DNA of 64,000 bases from Megaustenia siamemsis (lineage: Eukaryota; Mollusca; Gastropoda; Stylommatophora; Ariophantidae): positions 10,541,821 through 10,605,820 of the forward strand of contig JAVIAB010000024.1 in assembly GCA_032433765.1 (NCBI GenBank), in the 5' to 3' direction. This document shows, in pieces, positions 21,311 through 33,294 of this stretch. The notes under the pieces are model-generated. The model was given only the letters and a program-made list of their open reading frames with translations. It was not told the DNA's origin and made no database searches. Within the stretch, counting starts at the first letter, position 1. Every line of letters begins with the position of its first letter. The position numbers and the translations under genes are program-made.

Positions 21311-21840
21311 AGCTGGAAGTGTAGATCATGAGCTGCAAATCTAACACAACATGTTTTCTAGAATAATATGAACGATCACGGTGAACATTTTGTTGGTTGC
21401 TGGAATGGGGGCTAGACAAATGTGGGAATGTCCCTCATGTTGTGACGATATTTCGTTCTAAAGTCCACAGTCACTAAAGCACTAATGTGGTACACATTTG
21501 TAAGTGTTTATGTTCTCATTTCGTATTTGCAGAGGAACGATCGTGATCAATCGTAGATGTCCGTAGCCGTTGTTATCACCAGTTAGTTGTTAAACTATGC
21601 CATACTCTTTATGTAGTGCAAGAAAAATGTCGATCATTAATTGTCCACTGTCACGTTATGTTACTCACCGTTGATACCTGAAACAGAATATATGTCACTT
21701 TATTATTAATATCACTTTTATCAACAAATATGTTTATTCGTTTTAATTATTTGATGACAGAATTAGCATCGACATCATTATTATCATGATGTCATTGTCA
21801 AAATGTTGCATTCACCACAGCCCGATTGAAAGAATATATG
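21311..21840. other. No recognised feature
   Basis: AT-rich single-copy-looking sequence. Confidence 0.4.
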
Positions 21841-21844
21841 TCTT

Positions 21845-22210
21845 TAGACATATCAACCACTAATATCTTCAGTAATCAGGAAAAGACGATGGTTATATGT
21901 TGGACATGTGATGAGGAGAGATAATAAACGAATAACAAAGCAAGCCCTCATGTGGGTAACAACAGGTAAGAGGAAAAGAGGCCGATCCAGAAAGACACTG
22001 AGAAGAACATTGATGAGTGAGGTAAGAGCAGCAGGAATCGGCTCACTCAATGAGATAGAGTTGCTTGCACAGAACAGAGACAAATGATGAGATTTGATAA
22101 AATATTTTACAAGGATTAAAAACTGCTAGAATAAAATTTATATAAGAGAAAGAGTATCTGGGTCTACAACCTATAGGCCGGCTACGGCTCGAAAGGTCAA
22201 TAGATAAATA
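21845..22210 (+). mobile_element. LINE family F, C-terminal end and 3' tail
   Basis: The plus strand encodes RKRRWLYVGHVMRRDN, KRKRGRSRKTLRRTLMSEV and LNEIELLAQNRDK before a stop near 22087. These are the usual last segments of LINE polyproteins (GHVxRM, GRPRxxW-like and LAQDRDxW). The 3' tail reads CCTATAGGCCGGCTACGGCT, CGAAAGGTCAATAGATAAAT. The copy at 998 shares everything from the LNEIE segment onward. Confidence 0.75.
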
Positions 22211-22234
22211 GAAAGACAGATGATCTCCCACTTC

Positions 22235-22460
22235 TTCTACCATGAGCAAATTCTCCTTGTTGTCTTGAAACCGACTTCTTCTTAGTCTGCCCCATGTTTC
22301 ATCCAGGACTCATGCCATCCATTATTGTCCATGCTGCCCCTTGTGCCCTTTGACGTGGCCCAAGCATTTTAATGACCCCTGTAAGATGGTGTTTGTAAGC
22401 CGATTCCGTTCAACATTTAAGACTTTTAGAATGTCTGCAATGCTCCTTTTCATCATCTAA
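22235..22460 (-). mobile_element. Decayed LINE C-terminal fragment
   Basis: The minus strand can be read as ADILKVLNVERNRLTNTI, CLGHVKG and RRSRFQDNKENLLMVEEVGD with frame changes. This matches the GHVK and K(D/E)xLxxA arrangement of other LINE ends such as 60838-60990. Probably the same broad group as that fragment. Confidence 0.5.
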
Positions 22461-22619
22461 GGTGTGTTAATGCTTTGTGTGTAGCGTTTAAGAAGTATAT
22501 AACATGATATTGATTCCAAAATGTTGCTACACATGTCAAACGTTTGACATCATTAACAATTAAAATGAGCGGCTTATTCTTCCATATCAAATTAGATAAC
22601 GAGAAACAATGTAATGAGT

Positions 22620-22822
22620 ATGACACAAGTATATAAAAACACAAAACATTGCATGATACAAGGATATAGAAACACAACACATTGCATGATACAAGGATAT
22701 AGAAACACAACACATTGCATGATACAAGGATATAGAAACACAAAACATTGCATGATACAAGGATATAGAAACACAAAACTTTGCATGACACAAGGATATA
22801 GAAACACAACACATTGCATTTA
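22620..22822. repeat. Minisatellite, 33-bp unit, about 6 copies
   Basis: Units contain ATTGCATGATACAAGGATAT then AGAAACACAACAC. Because 33 is divisible by 3, all frames look open, but no coding is implied. Confidence 0.95.
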
Positions 22823-23422
22823 GCAGCTAAATTATTAGAGAGAAGTAAAAACCAAGCAGACAATGCCAACAAGATTTCTGCTTGAACTAAATCCAACCTG
22901 CCGGTTTGTCCATTAATCATTTAACCAACATCTACGAACATAACAGAAGCAGAGGCGAACAGAAGAGCAAAAGATCACAAACTATATCTCCCCTCGACGC
23001 TGAAAGACAGATGAGGAAGGAAAGAAAAAGAAGAAGAAGAACATCTACGTAAATCCTGCTGGCCACCGATTCTTTCCGCCATTTTTCAGACCAGGGTTTG
23101 CCTTTTTTGTGCTTATATTTCTTTGTCTATTTTAGATCAGTATTTATCGTGTTCATCTTTGTGAATTTTTCTTTTGCATCTCATGAAGGCTTTTGTCGAA
23201 ATCTCGTTGTTTGTCTCACCTCCCTAATGATTTAGCTGCTCAATACATTTTCATGTTTAATTACTTGTGTAGCATGGAGACCAGATTATGTCTTCTAAGA
23301 TGTGATGTTTACTGTTTACTGACTTTAACTCTTAGAATATTCTACACCAGAAGGTTCTTCACTCTGTACTTGATTCGCACGCCGTATAGGCACTGTAATG
23401 TTTATCTCCAAATATCTTTATT
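22823..23422. other. Unassigned
   Basis: The motif CCTCGACGCTGAAAG at about 22994 also occurs near 7240, hinting at a shared repeat. An 82-codon plus frame (23193-23441) has no recognisable domain. Confidence 0.35.
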
Positions 23423-23423
23423 G

Positions 23424-23745
23424 GGAGCCTCGGTATCCTAGTTGGGAAAACCACCCGACGGGGCTATCGACGCTCGGACAACCCGTGTTAGATTCCCGCT
23501 GGGAGCAGTGTCAGTTGTAATCGTGGTTGGGAAAAAAAAAGTTACCCAGGCCGTCGATCCAGTCGCAGGTAGAAATGGGTACCAGTGTAGTACTCTTGGA
23601 AGGTGAGGAATGCCGCCTGGTATCGTGAGTTTCGATGCATGAAGCGACACTGCTCAGAAGTCTGAGAAACTTCTGTATAGGCGGCCGAGCACATATGGGT
23701 GAAAACTCGCGCGCTAAGTGAAGCCGATTGAAGTCTCGTACTTTA
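23424..23745 (+). mobile_element. SINE-2 copy 1
   Basis: The tRNA-like head GAGCCTCGGTATCCTAGTTG is followed by CGGACAACCCGTGTTAGATT (B-box-like). The body GAATGCCGCCTGGTATCGTG, GCACATATGGGTGAAAACTC and a TACTTTACCTTGACC tail follow. A run of A near 23532-23540 lies in an extra segment absent from copy 2. Confidence 0.75.
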
Positions 23746-23999
23746 CCTTGACCTTTCCAGTGCCAGAGCTGCCGGTGGACTTATCCTGCGATCTATAGAT
23801 GACGATACTTACTCTCTGTGCAAAATGCGTAATCTAAAGAAATAAGAAACGAAATTTTAATTTGGAAAACGTGCATCTCAACAGAGATGGTGATATCGAT
23901 ATCATTGCTCCTGGTCTAAATGTTGACTACATGTTTCAGTTGCAGAGTCTGGGCAAATTTACTGGCCATGACATGGTAACCAGTGATACTTTAGACCTT

Positions 24000-24278
24000 C
24001 GGACTTCGGTAGCCTAGTTGGGGAAACCACCCGACTGGGCTACCGACGTTCGGACAACCCGTGTACGACTCCCGCTTTGAGCAGTGTGAGTTGGTACCAG
24101 GGTAGTATCCTGGAGAGGTGAGAAATGCCGCCTCACATCGTGTTGTTTCGATGCTTGAAGCGACACTATCGAGAAGTCTCCGAACACCTCTGAATTGACG
24201 GCGGAGCACATATGGGTAAAAACTCGCGTGCTAAGACGCCGGTTGAAGTCTCATACCTTACCTTTACCTTTACATTAC
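24000..24278 (+). mobile_element. SINE-2 copy 2
   Basis: Collinear with the copy at 23424: GGTAGCCTAGTTGGGGAAAC, CGACGTTCGGACAACCCGTG, TGCCGCCTCACATCG and GCACATATGGGTAAAAACTC. It ends in TTACCTTTACCTTTA repeats. The two copies are in the same orientation about 580 bases apart. Confidence 0.75.
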
Positions 24279-24593
24279 ACTGATCAATCTGCTCACACAT
24301 TTCCCATAGAGTCTCGTCCCTTTTGACAAGAGTTACCCCCCCTACCTCAAACACCCGAGTAGTTTGTCACAGATACTTTAGTCGATTTACTCGTTTCTAT
24401 TTTCCAAGAAAATAAAACACACACACACTTTTATGTTATGAAATCAAAGTGATTGGAAGAAGCGGTGTCTTCCTTCAAAAGGGTAAAAAACTTATCGGTA
24501 AAAAATTAAATATGGAACCTTCAGAAATTCTCAGCTTTGCCAAAACTTTCTTTCTTTTGATATGATCATTAACTATTAAAGTATTATCATCAT
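24279..24593. other. No recognised feature
   Basis: Short AT-rich spacer with a small (CA)n tract near 24417. Confidence 0.4.
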
Positions 24594-25090
24594 CAAGTAC
24601 CATGCCTGCTGGCGTAGGCAATCATGTCTCTCCACAACGTTCGATCTCGACAGTTATTTATTATTTCTGTTGTTGACCTTCTTCCAAGTCATTCTCTTAA
24701 GCTGTCTGGCATCTTTTCCCTTTGCTTCCCTATATTTCTTCGTCCCTCAATTTTTCCAGTTGTTACAATATATTCCAGCTGTTCTCTTCTCATTACATGG
24801 TCAAAAAAATTGTGATTGCTTCTTCCTAATATTGGATATTAGCTCTCTTTTTTGCATTGGCCTCTTTCAGAATATTTCATTACTTTTCTTAGCTGTCCAT
24901 GGTATTCTCAACATTATTCTGTAAAACCACATTTCTACAGACTCCAAGTGATTTCCTTGTGTGTTGTCCTATTTTCCACGATTCATATCCATATGTTAAG
25001 ACTGGCCCTACATAACATGTAAGAACTCTTTTTCTTGATTCTATTGTCAAAAATGGATTGCATAGTGTCTTCCTCATTTTTGGGAAAGAA
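24594..25090 (-). mobile_element. LINE family B, 5'-truncated copy
   Basis: Begins with the 3' tail TCATCATCAAGTACCATGCC and extends back to the segment before the YGCESW motif, ending near TCTTCCTCATTTTTGGGAAA. Single-base insertions and deletions disrupt the frame. Confidence 0.8.
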
Positions 25091-25094
25091 AATT

Positions 25095-25264
25095 AAAATT
25101 AGTACAGAGCCCCCTTCACGCCAAGTGACGTATAGGGAATATGGTGTTAGTGACCATACATTTTACACACCTTCAGCACATGGTTTTTGGGGTAATGTGG
25201 TCGGTATTACGCCCGTGCCGCTTTACTTTCCCAGAAAAAAATCAGGTAGCCATTTAAGGCTGGA
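25095..25264 (-). mobile_element. SINE-1, copy lacking the tRNA head
   Basis: CACGCCAAGTGACGTATAGG and GTAATGTGGTCGGTATTACG match the reverse complement of the SINE-1 body. It stops at CCATTTAAGGCTGG before the tRNA-like part. Confidence 0.8.
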
Positions 25265-25756
25265 TTTTTTTGAAAGATATATTAAAGTATAATTCTTACA
25301 TAAATATTGACTTTGGCTACCAATTTTCCGTTATGTATGTGGCGCTCAATGATGATGATGGCGTGTCACAAACTGAAACCACTTCCACAAAACATAAGTT
25401 TTAAGAATGAGAGGAATGTACCAGAAGCAGAGCATCTTCGTCCGTAAATGCGGAACATTTTCAAGATTTGAAAAGATATGCCACTTTTAGATGAAAACAA
25501 AAAACTGAAGTCGATGACAACTCGTAGAAACATCAACACCAGCTACATCGACATACAAAACAATTGATTTATTGGCAGTTCCGTAATAATTTCATGTTCT
25601 CCACCTGCTACTTGTAGTTTGCAAGTTTACACAACGTTTGTTTGTTTGAACCGCCTGTCAGGAGGTCTGTGATGGTGGCATGAATTTGAATGCCCTTGAA
25701 ATAGTTAATTTCTCTATTGAATCAAATCATTTCCAGAACACGGAGGCGAAGGCGCG
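25265..25756. other. Unassigned
   Basis: Non-repetitive sequence without a convincing frame. Confidence 0.4.
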
Positions 25757-25985
25757 CCTACCAGCACCAGAGCTGGAAGTTGTCAGCGACCCACAGCTGA
25801 TGGCTTGCGCAGGGATCGGTGAACTAAAACCATCCAGACCCTGCTCCACCTCTCCGTTGTGCCCCCAGTAACAGACTAACCTGTCTAGACAGGCCAAGCG
25901 ATCAGGGATCGAAGAGGGAAAACAACCCGGTACTCAAAAATGTCGTGCTGAAGACGGATGTGTTGGGCCGAAAGGTGCAAATATT
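25757..25985 (+). repeat. Dispersed repeat G, copy 2, with hammerhead-like core
   Basis: Matches the reverse complement of 12694-12945. At 25948-25973 it reads CTGAAGA, a 15-base stretch, then GAAA, which fits the CTGANGA...GAAA framework, though stem II pairing is poor. Confidence 0.5.
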
Positions 25986-26227
25986 AATAACAGTTATACT
26001 GCGAAACACAACACAACGCAGACACGCCCACTTAACGTCATTTTAAGGACGGATGACGAAGAGAAATTCTACATTCTACGAATACTTTAGAATACTTAAG
26101 TCATCGGGCGAACGCAAGAAAGCATTTCCAGAACCTTATCGGGAAACTTTATCGAGATTGGCTTCTAACCACTTTGTCAACTGATGTCCTTTGATCGAAA
26201 AAAACAAAGACACGACATGTTATACCT

Positions 26228-26578
26228 GTATTATGGTGATAGAAGAATGTTCAGAACACCATACTCATCTTAAAAACAGTAATAACAACGTTCTGAAAGG
26301 GGTTAAAGCAAAAAGAGACCTAATTTCTAATATTAGGAAGAAACAATAATCATTTTTTGGCCATGTAATGAGAAAGGAACAGGTGAAATATTATTGTAAC
26401 AACTTGGAACGTTGAGGGACGAAGAGATAAGATGGAAGCAAAGAGAAAAGATACCAGACAGCTTGAAAGAATGGCTTGGCTGAAGGTCAACAAAAGAAAT
26501 GATAAATAACTGTCAAAATCGAAATTAGTGGAGAGAATGATCACCTACGCCAGCAGGCACAGCACTTGATGATGATCC
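26228..26578 (+). mobile_element. LINE family B, short 3' copy
   Basis: AGAAGAATGTTCAGAACACC, AATTTCTAATATTAGGAAGA, CATGTAATGAGAAAGGAACA and the end CACCTACGCCAGCAGGCA with GATGATG. Heavily truncated at the 5' side. Confidence 0.8.
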
Positions 26579-26832
26579 TGCAACCTTGATGGTCTCATTT
26601 AAACGTAGCGAACGACTGTCGTAGGTATACAGCTAGAGCTCAAAACGTGGTTCCCTAGAAGACCTCACAATGTGTCAAGGACACGGATTTGAGGATATTG
26701 TGGAGTGCCTGCTCCAGTGGTTAGAGATTACAATGACAACATCCGCTTTGGCGTGAGAGGTTTAGTACATAAACACATTTCTGGTGTCAATTATGTCACC
26801 ATTTATCATTTGGAATCATAGTTTCTTCTTTG
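26579..26832. other. Spacer, no feature seen
   Basis: Non-repetitive. Confidence 0.4.
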
Positions 26833-26962
26833 TCTTTCTACCTTTCAACTCTCCATGGAGAATAGAACTTCACCAAACACTTTCAACTCTCCATTGCGGC
26901 ATAGAACTTCACCAAACACTTTCAATTTTCCATGGAGCATAGAACTTCACTAAACACTTTCC
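26833..26962. repeat. Three-copy tandem repeat, about 39 bp
   Basis: Units read TTTCAACTCTCCATGGAG(C/A)ATAGAACTTCACCAAACAC with minor changes. Confidence 0.85.
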
Positions 26963-27255
26963 AAACCGTTTTGTTTCTTGTCTTTATTTTAAGATCATTC
27001 CATGTCTTTCCCATCATCTTCATCTTTGCTTTCATCTGTTCTCTGCCAAAATATTGTGGTCTTCCTCTTTGTCTTTTTCCTTGGGGATTCCAAAAAAGTG
27101 TTTATTGTTTAATACTCTCATTTGGGTTCCGGAGTGTGTGTACTATCCCACGCCATCGTCTTGGCTATATTTTTTATCCACATGTATTTGACTTGTACAT
27201 TTCTATAATTTTATATTAGTAAGTATGTCTTGAGTCATAGGTTACTCGACTTATA
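26963..27255. other. Unassigned
   Basis: A 95-codon plus frame (26932-27219), hydrophobic and Phe-rich, has no recognisable domain and is probably chance. Confidence 0.35.
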
Positions 27256-27263
27256 TGACGTCA
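27256..27263. promoter_or_regulatory. Palindromic CRE-like site TGACGTCA
   Basis: A perfect cAMP-response-element octamer upstream of two TATA boxes. Function is inferred only. Confidence 0.35.
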
Positions 27264-27348
27264 AATGTTATTAGTTACCGCTAGTTTATGATCATCAGGG
27301 GCAGCGAACAGTGGGTGTCAGCAGCTTGGGAATCATTATTGTGCATGC

Positions 27349-27418
27349 TTACGTCACGGCCCACGGGGCACACATTCCCCTCGCGTGCACATTTTAATTG
27401 ACTCGGCGCTATAAATAG
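27349..27418 (+). promoter_or_regulatory. Candidate promoter: CRE half-variant plus TATA box
   Basis: TTACGTCA (27349-27356) lies about 54 bases upstream of TATAAATAG (27410-27418) in a locally GC-rich setting. The spacing suits a Pol II core promoter. No downstream frame of note follows, so it may be an LTR or a host promoter. Confidence 0.35.
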
Positions 27419-27806
27419 CCAGACATTGAGTTTGATGAACAAAGAATTAAATAAACAAAAAGTACTTTTATATGTTCAAGCTGCTAATATTTATTTTAGA
27501 TACAGGCTCAAGTTCTCTATTTATAGTCACGTTATTTCACTTACTACAAGGATTTCATTCATGACTGTGGCAATCTAAAAGGAAGATAAAAGTATTATTT
27601 GAAAACCTACAAATACAAAGACATCCATTTGCAACGTTTTGTTTTAATCATTCTACTGAGCGTTTTGTGGCGTTGATGGTTCAAACAATAAAGTGCCCAT
27701 TAACCTGAAGGCCAGACCACAAGGCGCTAATCTACACCATAGACTTCAGAATTCTCACATAAGTCAGACACCGGGTGGGTGGAAGGAGTCCCCGGGCCGA
27801 CGGGTC

Positions 27807-28073
27807 TATAAAAGGACGTTGCTAGGAGTGGCCACTTCCTTTCCACTGGAAAACACAGCAACCTGCTAGGATAAGCCAAGACAGTAAAGTTAAACTATTT
27901 TCGAGCGTTAAGTATAGTTTATTAATTATTAAGTGTAGTTATTTTGTGCTGGGCATATAGTGTAAGCTCTAGAGACAATGCAGCAGGAGGTCGACGACTG
28001 GGAGTCATCACCTCCCCCAGAGTGTCAGGAAGCTAAGGAGTCGAAGCACTTGCTCGACGGGGTCAGCTTCTGA
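27807..28073 (+). promoter_or_regulatory. Second TATA box with a 31-codon leader frame
   Basis: TATAAAAGG at 27807-27815 sits in a GC-rich block. The first ATG downstream (27978, context GACAATG) opens a 31-codon frame, beginning MQQEVDDWESSPPPE, that stops at 28071-28073, just before the (CTA)n tract. It could be the first exon of a gene or the leader of an LTR element. No splice donor or product was identified. Confidence 0.35.
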
Positions 28074-28114
28074 TGATCAGATTGCCTCCTGCCGCGAAGC
28101 TCTTGACAAAGAAA

Positions 28115-31030
28115 TTACTACTACTCTTACTACTACAACTACTACTACTTCTACTACTTCTACTGCTACTACTACACTACTACAACTACTACTACTTCTA
28201 CTACTTCTACTGCTATTACTACACCACTACAACTACTACTACTTCTACTGCTATTACTACACTACTACAACTACTGCGATTACAACACTACTACTACATT
28301 ACTACAACAACTACTACTGCTATTACTACACTACTACTTCTACTACTACACTACTAATACTTTTATTACTACACTATACTACATTTCTACTACTACTACT
28401 GCTATTACTACACTACTACTACACTACTACTACTACTGCTATTACTACACTACTACTACACTACTACTACTACTGCTATTACTACACTACTAATACACTA
28501 CTACTACAACTACTACTATTGCGATTATTAGACTACTACTTCTACTCCTACACTACTACTACTGCTATTACTACACTACTACTACACTACTACAACTACT
28601 GCGATTACTACACTACTACTACACTACATGAAGCGGCACGGGCGTAATACCGACCACATTACCCCAAAAATCATGTGCCGAAGGTCTGTAAAATATGTGG
28701 TCACTAACACCATATTCCCTATACGCCACTTGGCGTGACGGGGGTACTTTACTTTACTTTTAATACGCTACTACTACTGCTATTACAACACTACTACTAC
28801 ACTACTACTACTATTACAACACTACTACTACACTACTACTGATATTACAACACTACTACTACACTACTACTGCTATTACAACACTACTACTACACTACTA
28901 CAACTACTACTACGCTACTACAACTGCTATTACAACACTACTACTACACTACTACTGCTATTACAACACTACTACTACACTACTACAACTACTACTACGC
29001 TACTACAACTGCTATTACAACACTACTACTACACTACTACTGCTATTACAACACTACTACTACACTACTACTGCTATTACAACACTACTACTACACTACT
29101 ACTGCTATTACACTACTACTACTACACTACTACTGCTATTACAACACTACTACTACACTACTACAACTACTACTACGCTACTACTACTGCTATTACAACA
29201 CTACTACTACACTACTACAACTACTACTACGCTACTACAACTGCTATTACAACACTACTACTACACTACTACTGCTATTACAACACTACTACTACACTAC
29301 TACTGCTATTACAACACTACTACTACACTACTACTGCTATTACAACACTACTACTACACTACTACTGCTATTACAACACTACTACTACACTGCTACTGCT
29401 ATTACAACACTAATACTACACTACTACAACAACTACTACGCTACTACTACACTACTACTACGCTACTACTACTGTTATTACAACACTACTACTGCTATTA
29501 CAACACTACTACTACACTACTACTGCTATTACAACACTACTACTGCACTACTACTGCTATTACAACACTACTACTACACTACTACAACTATTACAACACT
29601 ACTACTACAATACTACTGCTATTACAACACTACTACTGCTATTACAACACTACAACTACACTACTACTGCAATTACTACAATACAAATACACTACTACTA
29701 CTGCTATTAATACACTACTACTACTACTGATATTACTACACTACTACTACAACTACTACTACTGCGATAACTACACTACTACTTCTACTACTACACTACT
29801 ACTACTGTTATTACTACACTACTACTACTACTGCTATTACAACACTACTACTAATGCTATTACTACATAATTACTACACTACTACTACTACTACTATTAC
29901 TACACGACTGCTACACTACTAATTCTACTGCTACTACCACACTACTACTACACTACTACTACTACTGCTACTTCTACTACTACTACTGCTACTACTACAC
30001 TACTATTACCTCTAATATAACCACTATTACTCTTACTACTACTACAAAACTACTACTACTACTACTACACTACTACTACAACACTACTTTTACTACTACA
30101 CTCGAACCACTACTACTACACTACTACTACTACACTACTACCACTACACTACTTCTACTACTACACTACTGCTACAACTACTACTACTACAACTAAACTA
30201 TTACTAATGCTACTCTACTACTACTACTACTACACTCTTACTACTACTACTACACTATTTATACTAATACTACGCTACCACTACTACTACACTACTACTG
30301 CCTCTACCTTACTACACTACTACTACTACTACTACTACAGTACTACTACTACTACTACTACTACTACTATTGATACTACACTAATACTAAGACTAAACTA
30401 CTACTACTATTACTCCACTACAACTACTACTACTACACTACTATTACTACAGTACTACTACTACTACTACTACACTACTAGTACTTCTACTAAACTACTA
30501 GTACTACTATTACTACTACTTCACTACTACTAATACACTACTATTATTACTACTACACTACTACTACTACCACACTACTACTATTACTACTACACTACTA
30601 CTGCTACTACACTACTACTACCACACTACTAATTATACTACTATTACACGACTACTACTACTACACTACTAATACTACTACTACTACTACTAAACTACCA
30701 CTACTACAATACTACTACTACACTACTACTACAGCTATTACTACACTACTACTACACTACTACTACTACTGCTACTACTACTACTACAACTACTACTACT
30801 ACTACTACTACTGCCACTCCTACTGCTACTCCTACTGCGACTACTACTACTACTACTGCTAATCCTACTGCTACTGCTACTACTACTACTACTCCTACTG
30901 CTACTACTACTGCTACTACTACTACTACTACTGCTACTACTACTACTGCTACTACCATTACTGTTGCTGCTGCTCCTACTGCTACTGCTAAGGCTACTCC
31001 TACTACTACTCCTACTCCTACTCCTACTCA

Positions 31031-31062
<32 letters not shown>

Positions 31063-31095
31063 ATCCTAATACTACTACTACTACTACTACTGTTT
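28115..31095. repeat. 3-kb (CTA)n-type trinucleotide tract
   Basis: Irregular (CTA/ACT)n with recurring higher-order blocks such as GCTATTACAACACTACTACT between 28780 and 29650. The right end shifts to mixed ACT/GCT/CCT triplets. It is interrupted by a SINE-1 fragment at 28628-28762. Frames through it (Leu/Tyr-rich plus, Ser-rich or Val-rich minus) are composition artefacts. Confidence 0.97.
28628..28762 (+). mobile_element. SINE-1, 5'-truncated copy inside the (CTA)n tract
   Basis: AGCGGCACGGGCGTAATACC, CATGTGCCGAAGGTCTGTAA and CTTGGCGTGACGGGGGTACT followed by ACTTTACTTTTAATAC. The tRNA head is missing. Confidence 0.85.
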
Positions 31096-31659
31096 AAAAA
31101 ACAGCTCACGCTCAAATCGCCACTGATACTATATTACATGTTCTCAAGGGTGTCTTTCCGTGAAGACAGATACACATGCTTCTTCATTTACACTTTCAAG
31201 GGATTAGTGGAAGTAGTATACTTTGCTCTTAGTATGATCCTTACTTCATCGACAAGACCTTCGCCAAAGTCATTTTAGCAATGCTACAAAAACTGTCAGA
31301 GAGCGTATATCCTGAGTCGCATATCTGCCGCCTGTCCGCCATATTGACCGGTGTAGGAGACTGATCTATTTCGTTGTTCTCCCAGTTCAGTGCGCATCTT
31401 GACAAGAATTCTGCGACCAATGTGAAGTGAGACCTGACCCCTCACTCTGCTTGCAGCAAAGACTGTATCGGCAGACTCACTCAGATGTGCCAACCCTTGG
31501 TCCTTGATCGATTTCTCCTCGACTTCACGTTGTGATGTTCTTGGCTTGCCACACCTGGTGTCCGTTCGTCACGAGGACAAAATATAGCAACACGGATAAA
31601 TGATGGAATTGACAACTGTAAAAACTGCACACAATTGTCTTTATTTCACCGCATGACCA
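31096..31659. other. Mostly unassigned, with a short repeat I scrap
   Basis: CTGCCGCCTGTCCGCCATAT at about 31326 matches the end of repeat I copies (CCTGCCGCCTATCC...ATATT). The rest is unrecognised. Confidence 0.4.
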
Positions 31660-32130
31660 CTCTATTGGTTATGGAAGGCCTCGGTATCACTGCAAACGAT
31701 TAAAATTCATAATTGCTCAACCGCCCGTGCCAGTGGAATCATCCGAATTAATATCTCATCTCCCAAACAAAGAAAGGTAATTGTAGTCCCCATCGTAGCA
31801 GTCTCAGCACACGCCAAAAGATATAAGGCGAAACCGCGCAGAAAGTGAACACAGCCAACTGTTCCCTGTCATACGATATCATCATTCATCGTAAACAAGC
31901 GGGATATCGAAACAGGATCAAAACGGATGAGACACACAGCTCACGGTGTGCACAGAGCACTTAACTCAGTAGCTCCTGCAACAAGCCGGGCTTGGATTAT
32001 GAGGAAACTACAAGAAAGAACACTTTTCAGACATAGCCTTCAATGGTTCCTGCCGCCTATCCACCATATTCCATGGTATATGACCACTCCATATGGCCTA
32101 ACAAAGTACATGGTTGACAAGCAATTATAA
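31660..32130 (+). repeat. Dispersed repeat I, copy 1
   Basis: Matches 62395-62800 in the same orientation and 48010-48625 and 54672-55335 in reverse. Landmarks are GGTATCACTGCAAACGA, GTGGAATCATCCGAATTAA, GCTCACGGTGTGCACAGAGC, ACTCAGTAGCTCC and CAATGGTTCCTGCCGCCTAT. It encodes nothing recognisable. Class unknown (LTR or non-autonomous element). Confidence 0.7.
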
Positions 32131-32560
32131 CTCACAACAAATGCTCAAGTATGACTCCTACTCCCACAATGGCTTATGTATCTCTTCCTGTACACACTCT
32201 CTCTAACATGTACGCACCCCCAGTGCCCGAGATACCATCTGCTGCCGAAATGCCCTCACACCTCCTGATAATGGCCTAATCCCGATGGCCGCTGCTCTAC
32301 ACCAAGCTACCGTAAGAACAAATCTGTCCTATAAAGTCTCTGCACACAATATTGAGCCTATTGAGTTCATAGTAATGTCTCTTGATGGCTTAAAATCAGC
32401 CTATTAATGGTCAGAAAAAACCTGTTCTTGAGTGTCATAACTCATTACTCTAATATCAGTTCAACTGTTCCCTGAACCGTGCACTCTATCTAGTTCACTT
32501 GTCCTTGTTTTCTCCTTCTTCCCTTCGTCTCCCACTGACGTTCTCGTTGCTAACTGCCGC
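32131..32560. other. Unassigned
   Basis: No feature recognised. Confidence 0.4.
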
Positions 32561-32564
32561 TCGT

Positions 32565-32748
32565 TCACGTCACACTTCTCCTCCAGTTCCACTTGGTGCA
32601 TCATTGCACAAACTGTTTCCACTTTCACGTCACACTTCTCATCCAGTTCCACTTGCTGCATCATTGCACAAACTGTTTCCACTTTCACGTCACACTTCTC
32701 ATCCAGTTCCACTTGCTGCATCATTGCACAAACTGTTTCCACTTTCTC
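32565..32748. repeat. Three-copy tandem repeat, 60-bp unit
   Basis: Units contain TTTCCACTTTCACGTCACAC, TTCTCATCCAGTTCCACTTG and CTGCATCATTGCACAAACTG. Because 60 is divisible by 3, frames of about 96-118 codons appear on both strands. Confidence 0.95.
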
Positions 32749-32817
32749 TCTGTTGCGAACTGCGCAACAACTGCGCAACCACTTACTAACCTCATTGCCG
32801 CTCCTCTTTGCTCCTTG

Positions 32818-32872
32818 TTACCTCCCTGTTTCACTCCCTGTTTCACTCCCTGTTTTTCACTCCCTGTTCCAC
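32818..32872. repeat. Short tandem repeat of TTTCACTCCCTG
   Basis: About four 12-base copies. Confidence 0.85.
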
Positions 32873-32879
32873 TGTTTCA

Positions 32880-33290
32880 CCGGAAGTATTGGAATCATCT
32901 ATTAGTTCACACAATATTGAGCGGTCAATTAATATTTTCCTATTTGTAAACGTCATTACCGGATCTCGTTACTTACGTTGATGGAAAATTGCTTCCCTGA
33001 AACGGAAGATATGAGATATCAGAAAAGAGATATCTCAGCATAACCGTTATGTAGCGTTATCTTAAATCGCTAAAGATCGATGGGTACACGTATTTTCTGA
33101 TGTTTTTGTTTGTTAAGTCTACTAACGGTAATCTATAATATAATCTGGTTCAAAAGTCCTGCATCAAATATATCGGAGACCACTTGACGGATTGCCATGG
33201 ATTCTTCCTAACGTTCTAAAATTTTCTTTGACCTTATAACTTCATAATGTAGAATAATGCAGATTATACGGTGTTCTAAAGTTATGATAG
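32880..33290. other. No recognised feature
   Basis: AT-rich spacer before the 37-bp array. Confidence 0.4.
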
Positions 33291-33294
33291 ACAC

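Noticed and set aside
28073..31115. Leu/Tyr-rich, Ser-rich and Val-rich frames
   Set aside because: Translations of (CTA)n in different frames, with no sign of coding.
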